DNA of 64,000 nt from an uncultured Eubacteriales bacterium. GTDB taxonomy: Bacteria > Bacillota > Clostridia > Christensenellales > UBA1242. Below the pieces are notes generated by a model. That model searched no databases. It was not told where the DNA came from and was given only the letters and a program-made list of their open reading frames with translations. Below are positions 1 to 6,544 of this stretch, one piece after another (within the stretch, counting starts at the first letter, position 1; each line of letters begins with the position of its first letter). Both the position numbers and the translations under genes were made by a program. The stretch spans positions 51,643 to 115,642 of the forward strand of contig CARJLX010000003.1 of assembly GCA_949001935.1 (NCBI GenBank). Direction: 5' to 3'.

Positions 1-1
1 T

Positions 2-316
2 AAGTTTATAATCCCACCAGGAAAACCAGACTGGATGATAAGAGATAAAGGTCATACCCTAAAAGAAATGGGATATAAAGAGAATGAATTTATGGAAGCA
101 ATAGATATAATAAAAAATTTGACAGCAGAAGAATTTGCTAAAGGAAATTATATTTTTAGAGCACATGACAAAACAGGTTTTAAAATAGGTTTTATTTTGA
201 ATTTTCCTGGTAGACATGAAGATTATGGTAAATTCTATAAATTAAAAACTGGTTGGAGCATTTTCCCAAATGGAAAATTAAAATGCAATACATTAATTGG
301 AGGATTAAAAAAATGA
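2..316 (+). CDS. C-terminal fragment of a protein, possible polymorphic-toxin tip
   Basis: The frame is open from the first base of the window to a TGA at 314-316, so this is the 3' end of a longer gene; the first ATG in view (35) is probably internal. About 104 residues are visible, a mixed alpha/beta basic domain ending in Gly-Gly-Leu-Lys-Lys. I recognise no family. The stop codon overlaps the ATG of the next gene (ATGA, 313-316), and that next gene is a small acidic protein. A small basic C-terminal domain followed by an overlapping small acidic gene is the usual layout of a polymorphic toxin and its immunity protein. That role is inference from context only; it could also be an ordinary small cytosolic protein. 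Confidence 0.55.
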   Translation, partial: KFIIPPGKPDWMIRDKGHTLKEMGYKENEFMEAIDIIKNLTAEEFAKGNYIFRAHDKTGFKIGFILNFPGRHEDYGKFYKLKTGWSIFPNGKLKCNTLIGGLKK

Positions 317-654
317 AATGTGGAGACATGGTTAAGGTTCTAGTTGAGAAAGAAGAGTATGCAAAAAATTATGTGCATAAAGGCATGGTTGGAATGCTAA
401 CAGATTCTGAAATTTGGGACACTGAAATTATGGTAATTTTTTCAGACAAATATTCTCCTGACGAAGAAGATATATATATTCCAATGTATGTAGGAGATAT
501 TGAAACTGTTGAAGATGGCCATTACACAGATGAAATGATTTTAGAAGGGCTTCCAAAAAACAACCCCAAATGGTGGTGCAAAGTTGAAGATGGATATATC
601 ATGAACTTACTTGGAGAAAAGAAAAATAAAATTCCTTATGATTACAAATCATAA
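313..654 (+). CDS. Small acidic protein, possible immunity protein
   Basis: 113 residues. I chose the ATG at 313 because a clear GGAGG (299-303) sits 9 bases before it and the ATG overlaps the upstream stop as ATGA, which implies translational coupling. The longer frame from 253 lacks such a site. The N-terminal half (KCGDMVKVLVE ... HKGMVGML) looks like a small SH3/KOW-like barrel similar to the DUF4926 type. The C-terminal half is rich in Asp, Glu and Trp. No signal peptide or membrane segment is seen. The gene is followed at once by an intrinsic terminator, so the pair forms a closed unit. An immunity role is inferred from coupling to the upstream fragment and is not shown by a recognised family. 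Confidence 0.75.
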   Translation: MKCGDMVKVLVEKEEYAKNYVHKGMVGMLTDSEIWDTEIMVIFSDKYSPDEEDIYIPMYVGDIETVEDGHYTDEMILEGLPKNNPKWWCKVEDGYIMNLLGEKKNKIPYDYKS

Positions 655-683
655 AAGCAGAACATAACTATTCTGCTTTTTTC
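653..683 (+). terminator. Intrinsic terminator of the toxin/immunity-like unit
   Basis: AAAAGCAGAA at 653-662 and TTCTGCTTTT at 671-680 form a 10-bp stem with an 8-base loop, followed by a T-rich tail. The left arm overlaps the stop codon of the upstream gene. Confidence 0.85.
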
Positions 684-691
684 TTTACATT

Positions 692-909
692 TCAAAAATC
701 CATGTGTCCTAATTTGACAATAGCCCCGCCATGCCCCGCATCAATCACAATGGTGTGAACTGGCTTTGGCGCGTTGTGCTGGCTTTGATAGGAAAATACG
801 CCCCGCAAAAAACACCTATCGCCAAAACGCATAACAATACGGCAATATTGTTTTTCTTTTTATAGTCAAAAATGTAGTTTTCATCAAGGTATTTTATTAA
901 AAAATTCAA
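692..909 (-). pseudogene. Relic of a membrane-anchored N-acetylmuramoyl-L-alanine amidase (CwlD/Amidase_3 type)
   Basis: This stretch has no intact gene and is locally much richer in G+C than its surroundings. On the minus strand one frame (about 909 down to 745) gives a basic start, a hydrophobic helix (NIAVLLCVLAIGVFCGAYF) and a short linker. A second frame (about 800 down to 694) gives PKPVHTIVIDAGHGG, which contains the IVIDAGHGG signature that opens Amidase_3 domains, including the zinc-binding His. The two halves are in different frames and the sequence after the signature diverges to a stop at 692-694. This is the N-terminal anchor plus the first strand of an amidase, frameshifted and cut off. 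Its GC-rich codons differ from neighbouring genes, which may mean it came from elsewhere. Confidence 0.7.
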
Positions 910-977
910 AAATTTATGATTTACCCATTAAATTTCAGCCTTGACAAATAAAACATTTTATAAATTTTATTAAAACC

Positions 978-1006
978 TTTACTTAAAAATTTTTTTATGT
1001 TAATAT
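978..1006 (+). promoter_or_regulatory. Promoter of the SH3-like membrane protein, leaderless
   Basis: TTTACT (978-983), a 17-bp spacer, TAATAT (1001-1006). The ATG at 1014 starts 7 bases after the -10 box, where transcription should begin, and there is no Shine-Dalgarno site. Confidence 0.65.
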
Positions 1007-1013
1007 TTTTATT

Positions 1014-1661
1014 ATGAAGTTCAAATATTTTGCACTTTTTTCATTAATGCTTTGCTTTTTGTTTATATTTCCTATGTTTATCAACCAGGGAAATGTTTAT
1101 GGTGAAGATAATGTTGTTCAAGTTGTAGCCTCTCAATGTTTTTTATTTGAAGAAAAAAGTTTTGACAATCCTATTAAAAACAATAGCCAAGAAAATTTGA
1201 TAATAAAGCATGGTGAAAAATTAAAGGTTTTGGAAGGGGAACAAGAAAGTTTTATAAAAGTGGAGTATACTGAAGAAAAAACATATCAAGGCTTTGTATA
1301 TGCCAGATATGTGACATATAATAATCTTTCACAAGAAGTATATCCTGTTTTCAATGCTTCTGTTATTGAAAATGATGTAGAAGTATATAATTTGGATGGC
1401 AGTTTAGCAGAGATTATTTTAAATAAAGGGAAAGAATTGTATCTATATGAAGGGTACACAAAAAAAACTGAATTCACAGCTGTTTGTTTTGTTGATGAAG
1501 ATGGAAGTTTATTTTATGGTAAGATAAGAACCAAGCAACTTGCACCTTACGGGATTAATGCTGGGGTTATTACCGGAATTGTGGTGGCGATTTCTTGTGT
1601 AACAATAATATTATTGCTGATATTTATGAAGAAGACAAAAAAGCAAAAAAGAGTAAAATAA
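1014..1661 (+). CDS. Secreted-then-anchored SH3-like membrane protein
   Basis: 215 residues. A signal peptide covers about residues 1-30 (basic start, hydrophobic core, ending near VYG). Two beta-rich segments follow, about 38-102 and 108-175, each with the pattern of a small SH3-like fold (for example KLKVLEGEQESFIKVEY). A transmembrane helix lies at about 183-205, followed by a tail of Lys/Arg residues, so the protein should sit in the membrane with the SH3-like domains outside. No enzyme domain is seen. It lies divergently beside the amidase relic; SH3-like modules often go with cell-wall hydrolases, so a peptidoglycan-related role is possible but unproven. Translation probably starts without a leader. 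Confidence 0.85.
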   Translation: MKFKYFALFSLMLCFLFIFPMFINQGNVYGEDNVVQVVASQCFLFEEKSFDNPIKNNSQENLIIKHGEKLKVLEGEQESFIKVEYTEEKTYQGFVYARYVTYNNLSQEVYPVFNASVIENDVEVYNLDGSLAEIILNKGKELYLYEGYTKKTEFTAVCFVDEDGSLFYGKIRTKQLAPYGINAGVITGIVVAISCVTIILLLIFMKKTKKQKRVK

Positions 1662-1732
1662 TTATAAAAAAGTGGCAGTAAATATTGAATTTGTAAATTT
1701 GTTGGTTTAATATTTCCTTATTAGGAGGAAAT

Positions 1733-2938
1733 ATGCAAAAGCAAGATGAAATAAAAGATAAATTAGAGCAACTTGAAAGGGAGATGTGGTTTTTAGTTAA
1801 AACAGCACTCCCTTCTTTAAAGGAAGAACTTTTGGCTGCGGGTGGAAATAAAACCAAAATCCAAGAGCTTGAAAAAAAGATAAATGATACTATAACAAAT
1901 GTGGAGTCTTTACAAAGTCAAGTAATTGAAATTAAATCAGGTTTAACCACACTTGATGGCATGGTTGAAGGACAAGAAACAGATATAGTAGCCTGTCAAG
2001 CAACTTTAAGAAACCATGCTTCAACTATTCAAAGTCATGAGAGTATGTTAAGTGAGTTTGGAACAATTCAAGCTGGACAAACAGAAATTTTAAATGAGCA
2101 GGGCAATACATTGAAAAACCAAGCAACTATTATAAATAATATTAATGAGAGCGTTGATGGTTTTAGTTCTACAATATCAGCCTTGCAGACAAGTGTTAAT
2201 CAACATCAAGAGGATATATCAAATCAAGCAACAGAAATGTCTAAACTTGAATCTAGTATTAAGACAAACAGCAATAAGATTTCAGTCAATGAGGTTGATA
2301 TACAAAAAAATGCTCAAAGTCTTTATGCAATAAATGAAAGCATTGATATTTTGGAGCAAAATGTTGCAGGGCATGGTGTTAAGATAGTAAATAATGAAAA
2401 CAACATTATTGACATAAATAAAACAATATCCACGCATCAAGCAGATATTGCTTTAAATAAAAATAATATTTCAACCAACTCTTCCAATTTAAGCAACTTA
2501 ACAACTCGCGTGACTAATCTTGAAAACAAACCTTCAGGCGGAGGCGGAGGTAGAACGCTTGAAGTTATCTACGATAGCACAAGTGATGATCCAAATTTAA
2601 ACAAAGGTTTCCCAGGAGGAATGATTGGCGGCAAAAACTTTACTTGGACAGAAAAATATGATTCTATTCGTATTTATGCAAAGTGTGTAGCAAACTTTGG
2701 TTATTTAGAGCTACCAAAAACAAACAGGCCAACCGATGATTTTACAATTTATTCGGTGGCGGCGGCAGGTAGAATTGTTTATGCATGGAAAGGTATGTTG
2801 TATAACAATGAGAATAAACTTTCTGTTGGAAGAGGGTATATCTTTACATTAGACACTTCCGCAGGTACATGGACTATGGCAGGAGCCATGCAAGAAAAGT
2901 TTTGGGTGACAAGGGTTGAAGGAATAAAAGGTGTTTAA
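1733..2938 (+). CDS. Long coiled-coil protein with globular C-terminal head, fibre-like
   Basis: 401 residues, with a strong AGGAGG at 1723-1728 before the ATG. Residues about 1-265 are a nearly continuous heptad-type coil with recurring Asn/Gln/Ser-rich 14-21 residue units (such as NEQGNTLKNQATIINNINES). A glycine hinge (PSGGGGGR, about 268-275) leads to a compact beta-rich head of about 125 residues with several Trp and Tyr. There is no signal peptide or anchor. This is the layout of phage tail-fibre and receptor-binding proteins and of related trimeric fibres. No other phage structural gene is nearby, so it may be a stray prophage gene or a domesticated intracellular fibre. Function unknown. 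Confidence 0.85.
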   Translation: MQKQDEIKDKLEQLEREMWFLVKTALPSLKEELLAAGGNKTKIQELEKKINDTITNVESLQSQVIEIKSGLTTLDGMVEGQETDIVACQATLRNHASTIQSHESMLSEFGTIQAGQTEILNEQGNTLKNQATIINNINESVDGFSSTISALQTSVNQHQEDISNQATEMSKLESSIKTNSNKISVNEVDIQKNAQSLYAINESIDILEQNVAGHGVKIVNNENNIIDINKTISTHQADIALNKNNISTNSSNLSNLTTRVTNLENKPSGGGGGRTLEVIYDSTSDDPNLNKGFPGGMIGGKNFTWTEKYDSIRIYAKCVANFGYLELPKTNRPTDDFTIYSVAAAGRIVYAWKGMLYNNENKLSVGRGYIFTLDTSAGTWTMAGAMQEKFWVTRVEGIKGV

Positions 2939-2941
2939 ATT

Positions 2942-3421
2942 TTAATTTTTTAAATCACCATAAATACGCTTATACTTAGCAAGTTCTCTTTCAAGGGCTT
3001 CAATTTTTTCAACCCGGGCAATGCCATTCTCAACAGCCTTAATGCGTTCTTCTCTATCAGTCAAGCGTTTCTGTATAGCTCTTGCGTAAACAGAGATGAC
3101 ATAACTATTGCAATGGTTTTGAGTTAAATCAACGCAATTACTGGTTTTAAAGTCTGGGGATTGGAAAAGTGAGCCAGAAACATAGGCTTTGGTTATACAG
3201 TTACGAATATTTCTTTCTGCGCTTTCAACAGAAGTATGAAAATGTTGAGCGATAGCAGGATAAAACTCTTTTGTCATATTGTTTATGATAGAAGGTTTGA
3301 TAACAGCTTTAAATATCCCTTCCTTTAAATAATCAAATCCTTGAATATGCGAAGGCATGCCTGTTGAAATAAGTAGGTCGGTGATTTCGTCATAAATCAT
3401 AGTCTCTTTATCAATTGTCAT
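2942..3421 (-). CDS. Stand-alone Spo0A C-terminal (DNA-binding) domain protein
   Basis: 159 residues, with AAGGAG 8 bases before the ATG. Residues about 10-85 match the sporulation regulator Spo0A C-terminal domain: an ITDLLISTGMPSHIQGFDYL segment, then TKEFYPAIAQHF and the recognition-helix region ERNIRNCITKAY. In Spo0A this domain follows a receiver domain that is phosphorylated. Here the receiver is missing and the domain is followed by a variable stretch and a C-terminal coiled coil (about 120-157) that could mediate dimerisation. It therefore probably binds 0A-type boxes without phosphorelay control. Two perfect 0A boxes occur in this window, one about 250 bases upstream of this gene. 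The DNA-binding family is well supported; the regulon is inferred. Confidence 0.85.
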   Translation of the reverse strand: MTIDKETMIYDEITDLLISTGMPSHIQGFDYLKEGIFKAVIKPSIINNMTKEFYPAIAQHFHTSVESAERNIRNCITKAYVSGSLFQSPDFKTSNCVDLTQNHCNSYVISVYARAIQKRLTDREERIKAVENGIARVEKIEALERELAKYKRIYGDLKN

Positions 3422-3453
3422 AATAAAAACTCCTTTTTTGTTTTACAAGAAAG

Positions 3454-3482
3454 ATTATAGCGACTAATAACAAAAAAGTAAA
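3454..3482 (-). promoter_or_regulatory. Promoter of the Spo0A_C protein gene
   Basis: On the minus strand TTTACT (3477-3482), 17-bp spacer, TATAAT (3454-3459), about 30 bases before the ATG. This gene has a normal leader with a Shine-Dalgarno site. Confidence 0.7.
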
Positions 3483-3675
3483 ACGTTTTTTAAAAATATT
3501 TTAAAATATTTGATACTATTTTACAAAATTCGACTAAAATCTATAAAAATCACTATTTTATTAGATGTTTTCGCGAGTTTAGCCTTATAAAATAGTGTCG
3601 GTTTGATTGTAAAAAGGTTTTTTTATGTATTTTAAAAGTGCTTGTTGTCATATTTTGTAAAAAAATAAATATTTA

Positions 3676-3682
3676 TGTCGAA
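3676..3682 (+). promoter_or_regulatory. Spo0A box in the divergent intergenic region
   Basis: TGTCGAA is an exact match to the 7-base 0A box. It lies between the Spo0A_C gene and the YwaF-like gene in a 385-base gap. A near match, TTCGACT, lies at 3529-3535. A 7-base site can occur by chance, so only its position beside a Spo0A_C gene makes it noteworthy. Confidence 0.4.
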
Positions 3683-3771
3683 AATAATAGAATTCAGTCA
3701 TATCATCTTTATATTATATAAATAATCGTTATTGGGATTTTGCAAATTTTGACAAAATTTTTATAAATGTG

Positions 3772-3800
3772 TTGTTTTTAGCTTTTTAATGTGTTATATT
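3772..3800 (+). promoter_or_regulatory. Promoter of the YwaF-like gene, leaderless
   Basis: TTGTTT (3772-3777), 17-bp spacer, TATATT (3795-3800), then 6 bases to the ATG at 3807. An in-frame ATG at 3789 lies inside the spacer and would not be transcribed from this promoter, so 3807 is the preferred start. Confidence 0.6.
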
Positions 3801-3806
3801 AAAAAC

Positions 3807-4577
3807 ATGTTTAAATGGACAAAAAGTGATGCAATAGTTTTACCTCTTGTGCTTCTTGGGTTGATTTTAATTGGAGTGGCACTTGGTTTTTTATTGCGAA
3901 AACAAAAGGGCTGGGTTAAGCGAATCCCGTTAATTTTAATTGCAATTTTGGTAGTAGGTCTTGAAATTGCAAAACAAGCTTTATATGCAGGAAAACCTGA
4001 TTTCAATTATTATGTTCTTCCTCTTCACTTTTGTTCACTATTCGTAGTTCTTATTCCTTTATCTCAACTCTTTGGTGAAAGGTTTGGAAGTGTGTTTAAA
4101 CCTATGGCATTTTGTTATGCGATTGCTGTTATGTGTTTGACCTATGCAAATCCTTTAGGGTTGATTGGAAATTCAACTGCTGATGTGTTTGGCACTTTCC
4201 ATAATTTCCATACCTTCTTTTTCCATCATGCGGTGATAGCCTATGTAATATTTTCAATTGCTTTAAATGATTACAAACCTAAATATAAAGATTGTATAAA
4301 TGTTGCAGGAGGTGTGGTTCTCTATGCTTGTTATGCAACCCCATGTGCTTATATGTTAAATTCTAACTATGCAAATATATTATTTTGTCAGTTTCAACCG
4401 TTAGAAGATTTTAGATTATATGCAGGGCAAATTTGGTATAATGTTGTTTTGTTTGTTATTGGTATTTCAGCCATGATTTTGATTTGCGTGTTGTATAACC
4501 TTATATATAAGGCTGTTAAAAAACAGATCATAAATAGACAGACAAAAAAGGTGGTTTACATAAAACCTAAAAATTAA
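3807..4577 (+). CDS. YwaF/TIGR02206-like polytopic membrane protein
   Basis: 256 residues with about seven hydrophobic helices and a basic C-terminal tail. The motif LPLHFCS in helix 3 and the paired HNFHTFFFHH segment in the middle match the TIGR02206 (YwaF) membrane family as I know it. No catalytic role is established for that family. The start at 3807 is chosen from promoter position because neither ATG has a Shine-Dalgarno site. The gene stands alone, transcribed away from the Spo0A_C gene. A carrier or membrane-bound enzyme role is possible; I do not assign one. Confidence 0.75.
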   Translation: MFKWTKSDAIVLPLVLLGLILIGVALGFLLRKQKGWVKRIPLILIAILVVGLEIAKQALYAGKPDFNYYVLPLHFCSLFVVLIPLSQLFGERFGSVFKPMAFCYAIAVMCLTYANPLGLIGNSTADVFGTFHNFHTFFFHHAVIAYVIFSIALNDYKPKYKDCINVAGGVVLYACYATPCAYMLNSNYANILFCQFQPLEDFRLYAGQIWYNVVLFVIGISAMILICVLYNLIYKAVKKQIINRQTKKVVYIKPKN

Positions 4578-4663
4578 ATGTGACAAAATAAGCCAAAATT
4601 GTTTATACTTTTTCTCCTTTGGGAGCATACTATAGTAATGTAATCAAAAAAAGGAGATAAAAA

Positions 4664-4897
4664 ATGAACGAATTAGTTAAAAGTATGGATAGTCTTCCAA
4701 AACTCGTGAAAGTAATTCTTGCACTTCCAGTTTTAGATATTATCTGGGCAATCTATCGTCTTTGTAGATCTATTTCAAAGAACTCTGTTGTAGGAATTGT
4801 GCTTGCCGTGTTAATGATAATTTTCTGTCCAGTTATTTTATGGGTAGTCGACATCATCACATTAATTGTAAGTGACAAAGTTTTATGGATTGATTAA
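4664..4897 (+). CDS. Small two-helix membrane protein
   Basis: 77 residues, with AAGGAGA 7-8 bases before the ATG. A short amphipathic start (KSMDSLPKLVKV) is followed by two hydrophobic helices, about 18-33 and 43-70. It is closed by its own terminator. No family recognised. The good ribosome site, tight terminator and balanced codon use make it a real gene. Confidence 0.7.
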   Translation: MNELVKSMDSLPKLVKVILALPVLDIIWAIYRLCRSISKNSVVGIVLAVLMIIFCPVILWVVDIITLIVSDKVLWID

Positions 4898-4900
4898 AAT

Positions 4901-4930
4901 AAAAGCCTCTTTTATTAAAAGAGGCTTTTT
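4901..4930 (+). terminator. Intrinsic terminator
   Basis: AAAAGCCTCTTTT and AAAAGAGGCTTTT form a 13-bp stem around a 3-base loop with a T run. Confidence 0.9.
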
Positions 4931-4992
4931 TATTGATGGCTATTTGAATAAAATGTTATCTTCTGCACACAATAACAGCGGGAGGAAAATAA

Positions 4993-5508
4993 ATGAAAAG
5001 TAAAACATTAGTTAAATGTACAGCTTTAGGAATGTGTGCATTGTCTGCAGTTGGTTTTGTAGGCTGTGGGAAGGGAGAGCTTGTTTCCTTTGGTCAATAT
5101 AGCGGAACATATGATAACAACAATTATTCAGTTGCCGCTTCAACATGGGAAAAACAAAGTGATGAGGAAGGCTTTAATGGTGTTTGGAAATTGACTGGAA
5201 CTGTTAAGTATGATGATAATACTGGTAAAGCATTGTATTATGGCAATGCTGACACAAAACATTATGTAGCGATAACTGTAGATCATGAAAGTGGGGTTGT
5301 TCCAGAAAATCCTACATATTTAGTGAATTCAAACACGGTTAAACCTTTTGATAATGGTAATGAAAATACATTCACGCTTATTAAATCTATAAGTGATCAA
5401 AGCCAGGATTTTACTTTAACTATAAATTGGAACAGCGAAACACAAGTAAAATATAAGTTTGTAATTGATCAATCTGCATTTACTTTAGAGCCTGCTCCAC
5501 AAGCGTAA
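4993..5508 (+). CDS. Small secreted lipoprotein
   Basis: 171 residues, with GGGAGG before the ATG. The signal sequence ends in a lipobox-like FVGC, giving lipidated Cys25. The mature part is Asn/Thr/Tyr-rich and beta-strand-rich, with a SWEKQSDEEGFNGVWKLTG-type segment and no cysteines. It resembles small surface lipoproteins of gut Clostridia of unknown role. A terminator follows directly, so it is a single-gene unit. Confidence 0.85.
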   Translation: MKSKTLVKCTALGMCALSAVGFVGCGKGELVSFGQYSGTYDNNNYSVAASTWEKQSDEEGFNGVWKLTGTVKYDDNTGKALYYGNADTKHYVAITVDHESGVVPENPTYLVNSNTVKPFDNGNENTFTLIKSISDQSQDFTLTINWNSETQVKYKFVIDQSAFTLEPAPQA

Positions 5509-5511
5509 TAA

Positions 5512-5537
5512 AAAATCTAGCATCTGCTAGACTTTTT
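5512..5537 (+). terminator. Intrinsic terminator of the lipoprotein gene
   Basis: TCTAGC (5516-5521) and GCTAGA (5526-5531) form a 6-bp stem with loop ATCT, followed by a run of T. Confidence 0.8.
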
Positions 5538-5569
5538 TAATTATCTTCTTTTTAATTTTTAAAACAAGA

Positions 5570-5618
5570 AAAACTAGGAATGAAACCTAGTTTTTAGTAA
5601 TATGGCTCCCCCAGTAGG
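5570..5618 (-). repeat. Partial second copy of the tRNA-Asn 3' end with its terminator
   Basis: 49 bases nearly identical to 5701-5749. Both hold, read on the minus strand, the last bases of tRNA-Asn (half of the T arm, acceptor 3' strand and CCA) and a CTAGG/CCTAG terminator hairpin. The rest of the tRNA is absent here. The 82 bases between the copies show no gene. This is either the remains of a deleted tandem tRNA or the scar of an element that used the tRNA 3' end as its attachment site. Confidence 0.75.
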
Positions 5619-5699
5619 CTCAGGTCGCAGACGAACAAATAAAAAGCGAACAGGGAAGAGTGCATGCTTTTTGGTTGTCGCGAAATCTTTAAAAAAATA

Positions 5700-5730
5700 A
5701 AAAACTAGGAATAAATCCTAGTTTTTAGCA
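5700..5730 (-). terminator. Terminator of tRNA-Asn
   Basis: On the minus strand AAAACTAGGA and TCCTAGTTTT form a stem followed by T residues, directly after the tRNA. Confidence 0.75.
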
Positions 5731-5733
5731 ATA

Positions 5734-5809
5734 TGGCTCCCCCAGTAGGACTCGAACCTACGACAACTCGGTTAACAGCCGAGTGCTCTACCGACTGAGC
5801 TATAGGGGA
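5734..5809 (-). tRNA. tRNA-Asn (GTT)
   Basis: The minus strand folds as a full cloverleaf. The 7-bp acceptor pairs TCCCCTA with TGGGGGA, the anticodon loop carries GTT, the T arm is GTAGG-TTCGAGT-CCTAC, the discriminator is G, and CCA is encoded (5734-5736). Its uncharged form is the expected ligand of the Asn T-box at 11894-12097. Confidence 0.95.
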
Positions 5810-5844
5810 TTAGAGGGATGCATTAATTTTTTTAATGCATGGCT

Positions 5845-5873
5845 ATAATATCAAATTTTTTTATAATTGTCAA
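5845..5873 (-). promoter_or_regulatory. Promoter of tRNA-Asn and leader palindrome
   Basis: Minus strand TTGACA (5868-5873), 17-bp spacer, TATTAT (5845-5850). Between promoter and tRNA lies a perfect inverted repeat ATGCATTAA-TTTTT-TTAATGCAT (5818-5840), which would form a hairpin in the 5' leader removed by RNase P. Confidence 0.7.
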
Positions 5874-5933
5874 TAAATTATGAACAAAAAATTAAAAAAT
5901 TTTTCTTAAATTTTTCCTTTTCTTTAAATATGT

Positions 5934-5961
5934 TTGAAAAAGCCTTGTTTTGTAGTATAAT
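5934..5961 (+). promoter_or_regulatory. Promoter of a small membrane protein, leaderless
   Basis: TTGAAA (5934-5939), 16-bp spacer, TATAAT (5956-5961), then 7 bases to the ATG at 5969. Confidence 0.6.
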
Positions 5962-5968
5962 CTATTTA

Positions 5969-6127
5969 ATGAAAGATAAAAAATTTACAATAATTAGCCT
6001 TATTATAATACTTATTCTATTTGTGGCTGTTTTGGTCACAAGTATTTTGATAACGCAAAAAAAAGATGATTTAGATAAAATTCCTATGGAGTCAACACAA
6101 GAGTTTATTCTTGATGAGGTTGCTTAG
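5969..6127 (+). CDS. Small single-pass membrane protein
   Basis: 52 residues: a basic start (MKDKK), one long hydrophobic helix (about 8-28), then an acidic tail. The frame is open further upstream, but the promoter places the start at 5969. Its last 23 bases overlap the end of yabQ on the other strand. No family recognised. Confidence 0.55.
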   Translation: MKDKKFTIISLIIILILFVAVLVTSILITQKKDDLDKIPMESTQEFILDEVA

Positions 6128-6515
6128 CGTCTTTTTTAATCTTTTTCTCTTTAACAGCCCCTTTAGAAGCTGTTTTTAATTTGTGAAATTTTAGTTTGGG
6201 AATTTTTATATTTGTAGATTTGTCTATGACTTTAGTTATTAAAGAACCAAGCGTAAACCTTTGAATAGTGAAAGCTATTAGAAAGGTTAGTAAAATAAAA
6301 ATTCTAAAAATACCATAATTAGTTATTAGATTAGTTAAGATTAATATCAAGACACTTGTGATTGTTGCAAAAAAGTATAAAAATTGTTTAGTAATCTTAT
6401 TGCGATTGAAAAATATGTTCAAAAAATTAGCGATGTCAAAGAAGAAACCACTAATAAGCCCAGCAAGCATAATAAAAATAAAAACATAAGGTTGATTTAA
6501 AGTTGGATATAACAT
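6105..6515 (-). CDS. yabQ: YabQ-like spore cortex membrane protein
   Basis: 136 residues with three to four hydrophobic helices and a Lys-rich tail. The helix 1 segment AGLISGFFFDI and later LITNYGIFRIF fit the YabQ pattern (Gly-x-x-Gly...Asp, then Asn-Gly...Arg). YabQ is a mother-cell membrane protein needed for spore cortex formation. The assignment leans on the neighbouring yabP, since the two are usually adjacent in that order. Sequence similarity alone would be weak. An AAAAGG lies 5 bases before the ATG. The usual third partner, divIC, is not present here. The gap to yabP holds an unusual hairpin array. Confidence 0.65.
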   Translation of the reverse strand: MLYPTLNQPYVFIFIMLAGLISGFFFDIANFLNIFFNRNKITKQFLYFFATITSVLILILTNLITNYGIFRIFILLTFLIAFTIQRFTLGSLITKVIDKSTNIKIPKLKFHKLKTASKGAVKEKKIKKDAKQPHQE

Positions 6516-6544
6516 TTTGACCTTTTAAATTAGTGAGATAAAAG

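Noticed and set aside
253..312. Longer N-terminus for the immunity-like protein
   Set aside because: The ATG at 313 has GGAGG at the right distance and the ATGA overlap; the upstream ATG at 253 has neither.
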